From: Streptomyces anulatus | GTDB taxonomy: Bacteria; Actinomycetota; Actinomycetes; Streptomycetales; Streptomycetaceae | Assembly: GCF_014650675.1 (NCBI RefSeq) | Contig: NZ_BMVK01000016.1 | Coordinates: 124,001 to 188,000, forward strand | Direction of reading: 5' to 3' | DNA length: 64,000 nucleotides | Part shown: piece after piece, positions 16,742 to 23,625 of the stretch | How the letters are laid out: the number at the start of each line of letters is the position of its first letter | Position numbering within the stretch: position 1 is the first letter of the stretch | Notes under the pieces: model-generated | The model's input: the letters and a program-made list of their open reading frames with translations, nothing else | The model's database searches: none | Told to the model about the DNA's origin: nothing | Position numbers and translations under genes: made by a program

Positions 16742-16758
16742 CCTGACGGACCATCAGA
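16742..16758. promoter_or_regulatory. Palindromic operator, copy 3
   Basis: CCTGACG-GAC-CATCAGA matches copies 1 and 2 with one mismatch in an arm. It lies upstream of the first gene of the LLM-SDR operon, so the same regulator probably controls both transcripts. Confidence 0.65.
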
Positions 16759-16946
16759 CAAGGGGTGGGGGGACATCGGGGCGCATCGGCGGCGGCACCG
16801 ATGAGTTTCGCGGCCGGGAGCGGTCATGACTGGCAGGCAGGACAAAGCGGGCGGCCGGGGTGACCCGGCCCGCACGCAGCACATGGCACGAGGCACGCCG
16901 CACGCCGCACGCCGCACGCACTATCGGCAGAGCAAGGGGAACAACG

Positions 16947-17378
16947 ATGACCACACCCACGAACGACGACACCGCCGACACCACCACTGACGGCACCACC
17001 GGCACCACCGGCACCGAGGGCATCACAGGCCTCGGCGTCGTCATCGGCAGCACCGACTCCGCCGCCCTGATCGCCTGGTACCGCGCCGCACTGGAGCCCC
17101 TGGGCGCCCGCTGGGCGGAACATCTGCTGATCGTCGGCCCCGGGGCGATCATCGGGTTCGACGAGCGGGACGACGTGGCGGAGAAGGCCGCCGAACCGGG
17201 CCGGCAGCTGATCAACCTCACCGTGCGCGACATCCGGGCGGCCGAGAAGCACCTCAACACGCTCGGGGTGACCTGGGTGCGGCCGGTCGAGGACACCGGG
17301 GACGGCTGGTTCTTCTCCACGATCGTGGACCCGGTGGGCAACTACCTCCAGATCCTCCAGGGCCCGGGAACACCCTGA
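16947..17378 (+). CDS. VOC-family (glyoxalase-like) protein
   Basis: A 143-residue protein with the beta-alpha-beta-beta-beta fold of the vicinal oxygen chelate family. The ATG at 16947 follows AAGGGGA; the longer frame upstream is a repetitive CGCACGC run. After a Thr-rich leader, the domain starts GLGVVIGSTDSAALIAWYR and ends FFSTIVDPVGNYLQILQ, where the Glu ligand common in VOC enzymes is replaced by Gln. That loss, and the lack of a clear first His, argue against a typical metal-dependent lyase and for a binding or resistance role. It stands alone between the catabolic genes and an aldo/keto reductase. Confidence 0.75.
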   Translation: MTTPTNDDTADTTTDGTTGTTGTEGITGLGVVIGSTDSAALIAWYRAALEPLGARWAEHLLIVGPGAIIGFDERDDVAEKAAEPGRQLINLTVRDIRAAEKHLNTLGVTWVRPVEDTGDGWFFSTIVDPVGNYLQILQGPGTP

Positions 17379-17448
17379 ATCCGCTCCTCCGCACGGCACG
17401 GGCCACTAGGTTGTCGAAGGCCATCCGAACAAGGGGACGCCAGCGAAC

Positions 17449-18291
17449 ATGCCATCGACGACGACATTCCGTATCGGCGGGGACCTGACCGTGGGGCGAC
17501 TGGGCTTCGGCGCGATGCACCTGCCCACCGAACGCCCCGAGGACCGGCCGTCAGCCATCGCCGTGGCCCGCCGGGCGGTCGAACTGGGCGTCACCCTGAT
17601 CGACACGGCCCACATGTACGGGGGTGGCGCCAACGAGGATGTTCTGGCCGAGGCGCTCCACCCGTACCCGAAGGACCTCCTGATCACGACGAAGGTCGGC
17701 GTCGTCCGCTCCGCCGGGACGGGCGACTGGTCCCTGAACGGCCGCCCGGAGTCCCTGCGCGCGGAGGTGGACCACGCCCTGCGCCGGCTCCGCGTCGACC
17801 GGATCGATCTGCTCCAGCTCCACCGCATCGACCCGGAGACCCCGCTCGCCGACCAGCTCGGCGCTCTGCGGGACCTGCGCGAGGCGGGCAAGGTGGGCCG
17901 GATCGGCCTCTCCGAGGTGTCGGCCGCCGAGCTGGCAGCCGCCCGGGAGATCGTCGACATCGCGAGCGTGCAGAACCGCTACAACCTGACCGACCGCGAA
18001 CACGAGCCGGTCCTCGCGGCGTGCGAGGCGGCGGGCATCGCCTTCCTGCCGTGGCGGACGGTGGCCTGGGGCAAGGCGGGCGACCGCGCGGAAGTGGCGG
18101 CCGTCGCCGCCGACCTGGGCGTCACGGCCACCCAGGTCTGCCTGGCCTGGCTGCTGGACCACTCCCCGGTGATGCTCCCGATCCCGGGCACGTCCAGCGT
18201 CGCCCACCTGGAGGAGAACACGGCGGCGGCGGACATCGCGCTCACGCCGGAGCAGCGGGCGCGGCTGGACGGGATCGCGGGGAGCAGCTGA
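17449..18291 (+). CDS. Aldo/keto reductase
   Basis: A 280-residue TIM-barrel NADPH-dependent reductase starting ATG 17449 behind AAGGGGAC. The catalytic tetrad is visible: D and Y in LIDTAHMYGGG, K in LITTKVG and H in LLQLHRID. The cofactor-binding end PIPGTSSVAHLEEN is also present. It reduces carbonyl compounds; the substrate is open. It is monocistronic. Confidence 0.93.
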   Translation: MPSTTTFRIGGDLTVGRLGFGAMHLPTERPEDRPSAIAVARRAVELGVTLIDTAHMYGGGANEDVLAEALHPYPKDLLITTKVGVVRSAGTGDWSLNGRPESLRAEVDHALRRLRVDRIDLLQLHRIDPETPLADQLGALRDLREAGKVGRIGLSEVSAAELAAAREIVDIASVQNRYNLTDREHEPVLAACEAAGIAFLPWRTVAWGKAGDRAEVAAVAADLGVTATQVCLAWLLDHSPVMLPIPGTSSVAHLEENTAAADIALTPEQRARLDGIAGSS

Positions 18292-18418
18292 GCCGGCCGT
18301 CGGCAGTACCCGGGCGGACCCGGGCCTCTCGTTCGGCTCGTCCCGGACGCCCCCCTCCGGGTCGGCGGCGGCAGCTTCGGCGAACTCCGGGAAGTCCGGG
18401 TTCGCAAGCTGGAAGCCT

Positions 18419-18898
18419 TCAGTCGCCCGTGCCGCTCTTGGTGTAGACGAGCTTGGCCGGCCCTTCGCCCTCCAGTCGCTCGGCGAGAACCCAGCCGCAC
18501 GCCTCGTAGAACGACTTGGCCCCGGCGTTGTCCGGGAAGGTCTCCAGCCGGATGGTCGAGTACCGGGCGAGGAGCGTCTCCTCCGCGTGCCGCAGCAGGA
18601 GCCGCCCCCACCCTCGACGGTGATGGTCCGGGTCGACCATCATCAGGTCGACCGTGCGGCCGTCGAGGATGGAGAGGCCGACGATCCGGCCGTCCTGGCT
18701 GAGGCAGTGGACGCCGCCCCGCTCCAGGTGGCTCCTCACGTGCTCGTCGGAAGCACCACTGCCGGTGAACCAGTCCACTGCCTCGTCGCCGAGGAACCCT
18801 CGGTAGCAGGTGTCGATCGTGCGACGCGCAAGAGCCCGGAGCTCACCGAGGTCTTCCCCGGTCGCCGGGCGGATGGTGGGACGGGCTCCAGTCGTCAC
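18419..18898 (-). CDS. GNAT-family N-acetyltransferase
   Basis: A 159-residue GNAT protein. The GTG at 18898 gives the family-like start VTTGARPTIRPATGEDLGEL; the longer frame to 19006 adds a non-conserved leader. The acetyl-CoA-binding motif A is DLMMVDPDHHRRGWGRLLLRHAEE (R/H-R-G-W-G loop), followed by LETFPDNAGAKSFYEACGW. These cytosolic enzymes acetylate amines; the target is unknown. Convergent with the aldo/keto reductase. Confidence 0.88.
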   Translation of the reverse strand: MTTGARPTIRPATGEDLGELRALARRTIDTCYRGFLGDEAVDWFTGSGASDEHVRSHLERGGVHCLSQDGRIVGLSILDGRTVDLMMVDPDHHRRGWGRLLLRHAEETLLARYSTIRLETFPDNAGAKSFYEACGWVLAERLEGEGPAKLVYTKSGTGD

Positions 18899-18984
18899 AG
18901 TGATTCCAGCTTCTTCGGTGAGGGGTGAGCCGCCGACTCTAGCCACTCGGCCGTAGCTCGGAGAAAGCCGCCCGCACCCCGGCG

Positions 18985-19899
18985 TCAGACCTCCGCGTCG
19001 CCCCACTCCTCGACGGCCACCTCATCGCCCACCGAGAGCTTCCCCGGCCGCACCACGGAGAACTTCGCGCCGAACACCACACCGCCGCCCGCGGCCCGCC
19101 GGTAGCCCGCGAGCGTCCGCAGCGGCTCCGGGCCGCCCCGGGCCCCGGCCTCCTGGTCGACCAGGGTGACCGCGCAGCGGACGGCGAGCTTGGTGTAACC
19201 CAGGTCGGCCGCGCCGATGGTCATCCGGCGGATCCGGTCCTCGGCGTGGGGCGCCGCCGCCCAGTCCTCCCCGTGGCGCTCCCCGGGGCGACTGTCGATG
19301 ACGATGTTCGGGCGGAAGCGGTCCATGGCCAGGGGCGGGGCGCCGCGCTCGGCCATCCGCGCGTGCAGGTGGGTGAGCGAGGCGCGGGAGAGCAGATGCA
19401 CGGCGCTGCTGTCCGCGTAGCCGGAGGTGCCCGGGGTCAGGCCATCGGTCTTCCGGTCGTGCTCCGGCGGCACGCGGACCAGCCGGCTCGGGACGCCCAG
19501 GAAGTCCGAGAGCCAGGCTGCTGCCTCCTCGCCCTGGTCGATGCCCTGGAACGTCGCGCCGAACAGGTCGACGTCGCGCCGGGGCGCGGACGTGGTGACG
19601 TCGAGGTGCAGCTCGTCCTCACCACCGCGAACCCCGTCACCACCGCGAACCCCGTCCCCGCCGTCGCCGCTCCCCCGCTCCGCCGATGCGAGCGTGAGCC
19701 TGCCGCCGTCGGCGCTGATGGTGGGCCGGACGAGGGCGAGGCGGGGGTCGCGGCGTTGGGTGCGGTAGACCCCGTCGGTGCTGACGACCATGAAGCTGCG
19801 GTCGTGCGCGAGACCTGCCGGGGTGAGGTGCGTACTGTCCAGGGGCGTTCCCGCGCAGCCCTTGACGGGGTAGGTGAACAGATCGACGACGGTCGCCAT
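18985..19899 (-). CDS. MOSC-domain protein (MOSC N-terminal beta-barrel type)
   Basis: A 304-residue protein. The ATG at 19899 follows GGAGGAG by 8 nt. The N-terminal beta-barrel (VVDLFTYPVKGCAGTPLDSTHLTPAGLAHDR) and C-terminal MOSC domain (RFRPNIVIDS, LVDQEAGARG, RTLAGYRRA, FSVVRPGKLSVGDEV) place it with YcbX-like proteins, molybdenum-cofactor enzymes that reduce N-hydroxylated compounds with an electron partner. The GVRGGDGVRGG loop is an 18-bp duplication. No ferredoxin or reductase gene is adjacent. Confidence 0.87.
   Translation of the reverse strand: MATVVDLFTYPVKGCAGTPLDSTHLTPAGLAHDRSFMVVSTDGVYRTQRRDPRLALVRPTISADGGRLTLASAERGSGDGGDGVRGGDGVRGGEDELHLDVTTSAPRRDVDLFGATFQGIDQGEEAAAWLSDFLGVPSRLVRVPPEHDRKTDGLTPGTSGYADSSAVHLLSRASLTHLHARMAERGAPPLAMDRFRPNIVIDSRPGERHGEDWAAAPHAEDRIRRMTIGAADLGYTKLAVRCAVTLVDQEAGARGGPEPLRTLAGYRRAAGGGVVFGAKFSVVRPGKLSVGDEVAVEEWGDAEV
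19621..19656 (-). repeat. 18-bp perfect duplication in the MOSC gene
   Basis: Two identical adjacent 18-bp copies (ACCACCGCGAACCCCGTC) encode the repeated GDGVRG loop of the MOSC protein. Confidence 0.9.
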
Positions 19900-20041
19900 G
19901 TGGCCCGCTCCTCCGTGAGGTCCCCTGCCCCCGGAACTTCCGCCGTCGGGCCCGTACATCCAGGGTGCCAGGCCGGACCGATCTTGCTCGACGGCTTTTA
20001 CGCCATACCGCGACGCGCCACTCCGCCGGGCCGCCCCCGGC

Positions 20042-20875
20042 TCAGCAGTTCGGGATCACCGCCCCGTTGTTGTCGCGGGCCTCGTCGTTGCCCCAGCGGG
20101 AGAGGTAGTACGCGGAGACATACGCGTTGCGGCCGTTCTTGCCCGCGTACACCGTGTCCAGGTCGGTGCGCAGCCACCAGTGGTTGAACTGGGTGGCCGT
20201 GCCGACCCGCTCCCCCCACACCTTGCAGTACACGTAGTTCGTGCCGGCGTTCAGGATGCCCTGGGCGTCGGCCGTGTTCGCGGCGGCGTAGCCGGTGGCG
20301 TTGGCGAAGGTGTCGACCCAGTACTTTCCGCCTCCGCCGCCACCGCAACCGTTGTCGCTGGTCAGGTACTTGTTGTAGTACGAGCCGGGGTACGGGGCGA
20401 GCGACTGGCCGTTGATCACGATGTTCTGGCCGACGCCGTTGTAGAGCTGCTCGTAGTGGATGTGGGCGCCGGAGCTGTTCCCGGTGGAGCCGGTGGTGCC
20501 GATCTGCTGGCCCTGGGCGACCTGGGCCCCGTTGGCGACGGAGAACGCGGCGAGGTGGAAGTAGTACGTCTTCCAGCCGCCGCCGTGCTCGATCGCGATG
20601 TAGTTGCCCGCCCCGCTCGGCTGGGAGTAGCGGTAGGCGGTTCCGGCCGCCGAGGCGAGGACCGGGGAGCCGGCCGTGGCCCCGCCGTCCGTGCGGACGA
20701 AGTCGAGAGCCTGTCTGACCTCGGCGGAGTGATGACTGTACGTCCATTGCTGGCCGCAGCCGTAGGGCGCCTTGAAGTTGGGGGCGGCCGCGGCCGGGCT
20801 CGCGGCGGCGGTGACGGTGAGCAGGCCTCCGAGGAGCGCCAGCAGGGCCAGCAGACTGGTACGGGTCGAGCGCAT
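20042..20875 (-). CDS. Secreted M23-family (beta-lytic type) peptidase
   Basis: A 277-residue exported protein with a Sec signal peptide (MRSTRTSLLALLALLGG..., cleavage near AAAA-APN, about residue 30). The peptidase domain has zinc-ligand candidates H-H-S in YSHHSAEVRQALDF with the following Asp, and the second motif GAHIHYEQL (H-x-H). The widely spaced His...Asp resembles M23A beta-lytic/LasA enzymes, which cut Gly-Gly or peptidoglycan cross-bridges. A Gly run (CGGGGGGK) then links to a C-terminal domain of about 95 residues (YWVDTFANATGYAA ... YVSAYYLSRWGND) that may bind the wall. Probably cell-wall lysis or remodelling. Monocistronic. Confidence 0.88.
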   Translation of the reverse strand: MRSTRTSLLALLALLGGLLTVTAAASPAAAAPNFKAPYGCGQQWTYSHHSAEVRQALDFVRTDGGATAGSPVLASAAGTAYRYSQPSGAGNYIAIEHGGGWKTYYFHLAAFSVANGAQVAQGQQIGTTGSTGNSSGAHIHYEQLYNGVGQNIVINGQSLAPYPGSYYNKYLTSDNGCGGGGGGKYWVDTFANATGYAAANTADAQGILNAGTNYVYCKVWGERVGTATQFNHWWLRTDLDTVYAGKNGRNAYVSAYYLSRWGNDEARDNNGAVIPNC

Positions 20876-21111
20876 GGGCGGGGAATCCTCCGGGTCGACA
20901 ACCGGGCAGTGGGGTGCGAGGTGCGGAGCGCGCGGCGCGAGATGCGAAGTACGAAGTGCCGGTGCATCTACGCGAGTTGAACGGAGACCAGGGTGCCGCA
21001 ACTTCCGGCGGAGCGACAGACCTCGCGGGGGGGGCTTCCGGGGGGCTTCCGGGGGTGCCGCTCCTCGGCGCTCCCCGGCCCACACCGACCCCTCCTGGTA
21101 CCGTCGATCGC
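20876..21111. other. Intergenic stretch with degenerate repeats, no gene seen
   Basis: The spacer upstream of the M23 gene contains degenerate tandem runs around GCGAGGTGCGGAGCGCG (20915-20965) and a G-rich tract with GGGGGGCTTCC repeated (21020-21055). It also holds the presumed promoter of the following leader ORF (TACCGT at 21099-21104, 7 nt before ATG). Confidence 0.5.
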
Positions 21112-21168
21112 ATGTCTGCAGCTTCGTGCGCGGCCGCTTGCGCCGCGGTGACCAGGACCCGCCGCTAG
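21112..21168 (+). CDS. Putative leaderless leader peptide upstream of MFS exporter
   Basis: An 18-codon ORF, MSAASCAAACAAVTRTRR, starts at an ATG placed 7 nt after a TACCGT -10-like hexamer, the arrangement of leaderless Streptomyces transcripts. Its TAG stop lies in the exact centre of a perfect 18-bp palindrome. It ends 109 bp before the MFS exporter gene on the same strand. Such geometry is typical of ribosome-mediated attenuation, but no homologue is known to me. Confidence 0.4.
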   Translation: MSAASCAAACAAVTRTRR

Positions 21169-21175
21169 CGGCGGG
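21158..21175 (+). terminator. Perfect palindrome over leader-peptide stop codon (possible attenuator)
   Basis: CCCGCCGCTAGCGGCGGG is an 18-bp perfect inverted repeat. An upstream element CGCGGC...GCCGCG (about 21128-21147) could form a competing hairpin. No U-tract follows, as is usual in Streptomyces. Confidence 0.45.
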
Positions 21176-21277
21176 CGTTCTGCTCACACACTTTCCAGGG
21201 CGTCCAGCCGCTTCGTGATCAGATCCGGGCGGCATCTTCGTGCTGCTCGGAGCCACTTCTGAGCTACGGAGCACCTG

Positions 21278-22810
21278 ATGTTCTCAGGCATCCTCTCTTC
21301 ACGCGGGTCTTCACGCGGGCACAGCCCGTCCCCCGTACGCGCATGGCTGGTGCTGTGCGCGATGTCCATGCTGCAGTTCTTCATCGCGGTCGACGTGACC
21401 GTGGTCAACATCGCCCTGCCCTCGATCGGCGCCGACTTCGGCGTCGACGGGCACTCCCTCACCTGGGTCGTGGTCGGGTACACGGTCACCGGCGGCGGGA
21501 TGCTGATGCTCGGCGGCCGGCTGGGCGACCTGCTCGGGCGGCGGCGCGTGCTGCTGCTGGGCACCGGCCTGTTCGGCGTCGCGTCGCTGCTGGCGGGCCT
21601 GGCCCCCACGTTCGGCCTGCTGGTCGTCATGCGCCTGCTCCAGGGCGCCGGGGAGGCCGTCGCACTGCCCGCCGCGATGGCCACGGTCATCCTGATGTTC
21701 CCCGAGGGGCCGCGCCGGTCGCGGGCCCTGGGCGTATGGGCGGCGGTGGCCAGCTGCGGACTCGTGCTCGGGTTCGTGCTCTCCGGCTTCGTCACCGCTC
21801 ACCTGGGGTGGCGGTGGATCTTCCTGATCTCCGTCCCGTTCATCCTGGTCGTCCTGCTGGCAGCCGTCTTCCTGGTCGACGCCGACCGGCCCGTGGCCGA
21901 GGACCGGCAGGCGCTGGACCTTCCCGGCGCACTGCTGCTGACCGCCTGCCCGCTGCTGTTCACGTTCGGCGTGGTCGAGGCCGGTGAGCCCGGAACACCC
22001 CTATGGGTGGTCCCGGCGGCGCTGGCCGGGGCGGTGGCGGCCGGGATCGGGTTCGTACGGGTCGAGGCACGCTCGCGCAACCCGCTGGTACCGCTGCGCT
22101 TCTTCGCCCACCGCACCCGGGTCGCGGCCAATCTGGCCACGATGCTGCTGAGCGGGGCGCTGTCGACGTCGTTCCTGCTGTTCACGTTCTTTCTGCAGGA
22201 CCGGCTGGGCATGGGCCCGCTGGGCGCGGGTCTGACGATGCTGCCCCTGGCGGTCTCGCTGATCGCGTTCTCCATGCTGGTGCCCCGCCTGCTGGGCCGT
22301 TGGGGGGCACGCGCGTGCGTGCTCGCCGGGATGGGGTTCACCGCGGCGGCGATGGTGGCGATCGCGCTCGTCTCGGCCTCGTCCGCGGGCGGGGCCGCGC
22401 TGGTCCCGGCCATGCTCCTGATCGCGGCCGGCATGGGGTTCGGCATCGTCGGGCTCCAGTACGTCGCGGTCACCGGCGTCACCGAGGACGACGCCGGAAT
22501 CGCCTCGGGCGTCCAGCGCGCCGCTGACCAGATGGGCGGCGCGGCCGGGGTGGCGGTCTGCGTCGGGGTCGGCTTCGCGCCCGCCCTGCACGCGTTCGAC
22601 CCGTACCTGGTGGCCACGCTGCTGGCCGGTGCGGGACTCGTGACGGGTGCGATCGTGGCCCGACGCATGCCCGCCTCCGTGCCCGCCTCCGTCCCCACTC
22701 CCGTGCCCGCCTCCGTCCCCACTCCCGCGCCCGCCTCCGTCCGCACTCCCGCGCCCACCTCCGATCCCGCTCCCGCTCCTGAGGCGGACCCGCCGGAACA
22801 GGCCGGGTGA
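21278..22810 (+). CDS. MFS transporter, DHA2 family (drug:H+ antiporter, 14 TMS)
   Basis: A 510-residue membrane protein. The ATG at 21278 follows GGAG by 6 nt. The first helix contains FFIAVDVTVVNIALPSIG and the loop 2-3 motif is GGRLGDLLGRRRVLL (motif A), followed by LLQGAGEAVALPAA and the motif C-like region SCGLVLGFVLSGFV. These identify a DHA2 14-helix exporter of the EmrB/QacA/actinorhodin-exporter kind, which extrudes drugs or metabolites with proton exchange. The last 45 residues are a Pro/Ala/Ser tail built from a 24-bp tandem repeat. The upstream leader ORF and palindrome may regulate it; no TetR gene is adjacent. Confidence 0.92.
   Translation: MFSGILSSRGSSRGHSPSPVRAWLVLCAMSMLQFFIAVDVTVVNIALPSIGADFGVDGHSLTWVVVGYTVTGGGMLMLGGRLGDLLGRRRVLLLGTGLFGVASLLAGLAPTFGLLVVMRLLQGAGEAVALPAAMATVILMFPEGPRRSRALGVWAAVASCGLVLGFVLSGFVTAHLGWRWIFLISVPFILVVLLAAVFLVDADRPVAEDRQALDLPGALLLTACPLLFTFGVVEAGEPGTPLWVVPAALAGAVAAGIGFVRVEARSRNPLVPLRFFAHRTRVAANLATMLLSGALSTSFLLFTFFLQDRLGMGPLGAGLTMLPLAVSLIAFSMLVPRLLGRWGARACVLAGMGFTAAAMVAIALVSASSAGGAALVPAMLLIAAGMGFGIVGLQYVAVTGVTEDDAGIASGVQRAADQMGGAAGVAVCVGVGFAPALHAFDPYLVATLLAGAGLVTGAIVARRMPASVPASVPTPVPASVPTPAPASVRTPAPTSDPAPAPEADPPEQAG
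22681..22776 (+). repeat. 24-bp tandem repeat, four units, in the MFS gene
   Basis: Four units beginning GCCCGCCTCCGTCCCCACTC encode the repeated (V/A)PASV(P/R)TP tail of the exporter. The first two are nearly identical; the fourth has diverged. Confidence 0.9.
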
Positions 22811-22937
22811 CCTGAACCCCGTCGGGCTCCCTCCGGCTTCACCCCGCTTCACCCGGCGGAGTGGAGTCGGCCGCCCGCAGGGGTGGTCCGGCCTCGCCAT
22901 GCTTCGGTCCCGTCGTGGTGTGCCGAAGCATGAGCGC

Positions 22938-23558
22938 ATGTCACTGAACACATCGCCGAACGGTCTGCGTTCGCTGGCCCGCCGCGTGGTACCCGCGCTG
23001 CTGGTCGCCCAAGTCGCCCTTTTCCCGCTCCAGTCCGCCTCGGCCACCGCGCTCACCGCGCACCCGTGCGCGTCGTCCGCCGGCTGCGGTTCGGTCGTCG
23101 TCGCGCCCGTCTCGCAGGCCGCACCGGAGCACGGTGACTGCACCAGTCCGGAACCGGTCGTGTGCCTGATCCGGAGCGAGACGCCGCAGCAGCGCGAGGT
23201 CGCCCGCGCACAGCGGATGCGCTATCACGACCTCCTTGAGGACATGGAACGCACGGAGTGCGCCATGCGCGCCGAAGGGCGCTCGGAGGAGGACATCGCC
23301 CGCGCTCTGGTCGAGATGCGCAATGACGCCAAGGACGTCGTCCGCGCCGGCATGACCCCGGAGCAGGTCGCGGAGCTGGAGGCGCGCAACCAGAAGAAGT
23401 ACGGGAACCCGCTCGGCCCGACGGCGGACCAGCTCTACCTGAAGTACGGCTCCTGGGAGAAGGTCTCCGAAGCCGCCACGCGTTCGAGCGCGGCCGTGGA
23501 CCGGGAGCTCGGCCTGGAATTCCGCCACTGCTCCTGTGACGTCCTCCAGGCCGCCTGA
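22938..23558 (+). CDS. Secreted protein of unknown function
   Basis: A 206-residue protein from ATG 22938 (MSLNTSPNGLRSLARR). An arginine-containing N-region and hydrophobic stretch (VVPALLVAQVALFPL) end near ASATA, a likely Sec signal peptide. The mature part has several Cys (PCASSAGCG, GDC, VVCLI, CAM, HCSCD) and a charged helical middle (QREVARAQRMRYHDLLEDMERTECAMR) with DAKDVVRAGMTPEQVAELEARNQKKYG. I do not recognise the family. An in-frame ATG at about 22899 is an alternative start. Confidence 0.6.
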   Translation: MSLNTSPNGLRSLARRVVPALLVAQVALFPLQSASATALTAHPCASSAGCGSVVVAPVSQAAPEHGDCTSPEPVVCLIRSETPQQREVARAQRMRYHDLLEDMERTECAMRAEGRSEEDIARALVEMRNDAKDVVRAGMTPEQVAELEARNQKKYGNPLGPTADQLYLKYGSWEKVSEAATRSSAAVDRELGLEFRHCSCDVLQAA

Positions 23559-23580
23559 CCGGTTCCGCCAAACGCCCGGA

Positions 23581-23622
23581 GCGGGGGCGGGCCCGACCCG
23601 TGGGGGCAGGCCCCGCCCCCGC
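23581..23622. terminator. Bidirectional hairpin terminator
   Basis: GCGGGGGCGGG (23581-23591) pairs with CCCGCCCCCGC (23612-23622), extended by CC/GG pairs, between the convergent secreted-protein and acyl-CoA synthetase genes. Confidence 0.7.
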
Positions 23623-23625
23623 CCC

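Noticed and set aside
20915..20965. Short repetitive GCGAGGTGCG-like tract as an attachment or origin site
   Set aside because: Units are degenerate and there is no tRNA end, integrase or DnaA-box pattern nearby.
22681..22776. Possible CRISPR-like direct repeats
   Set aside because: The units are contiguous without spacers and lie in frame within the MFS gene.
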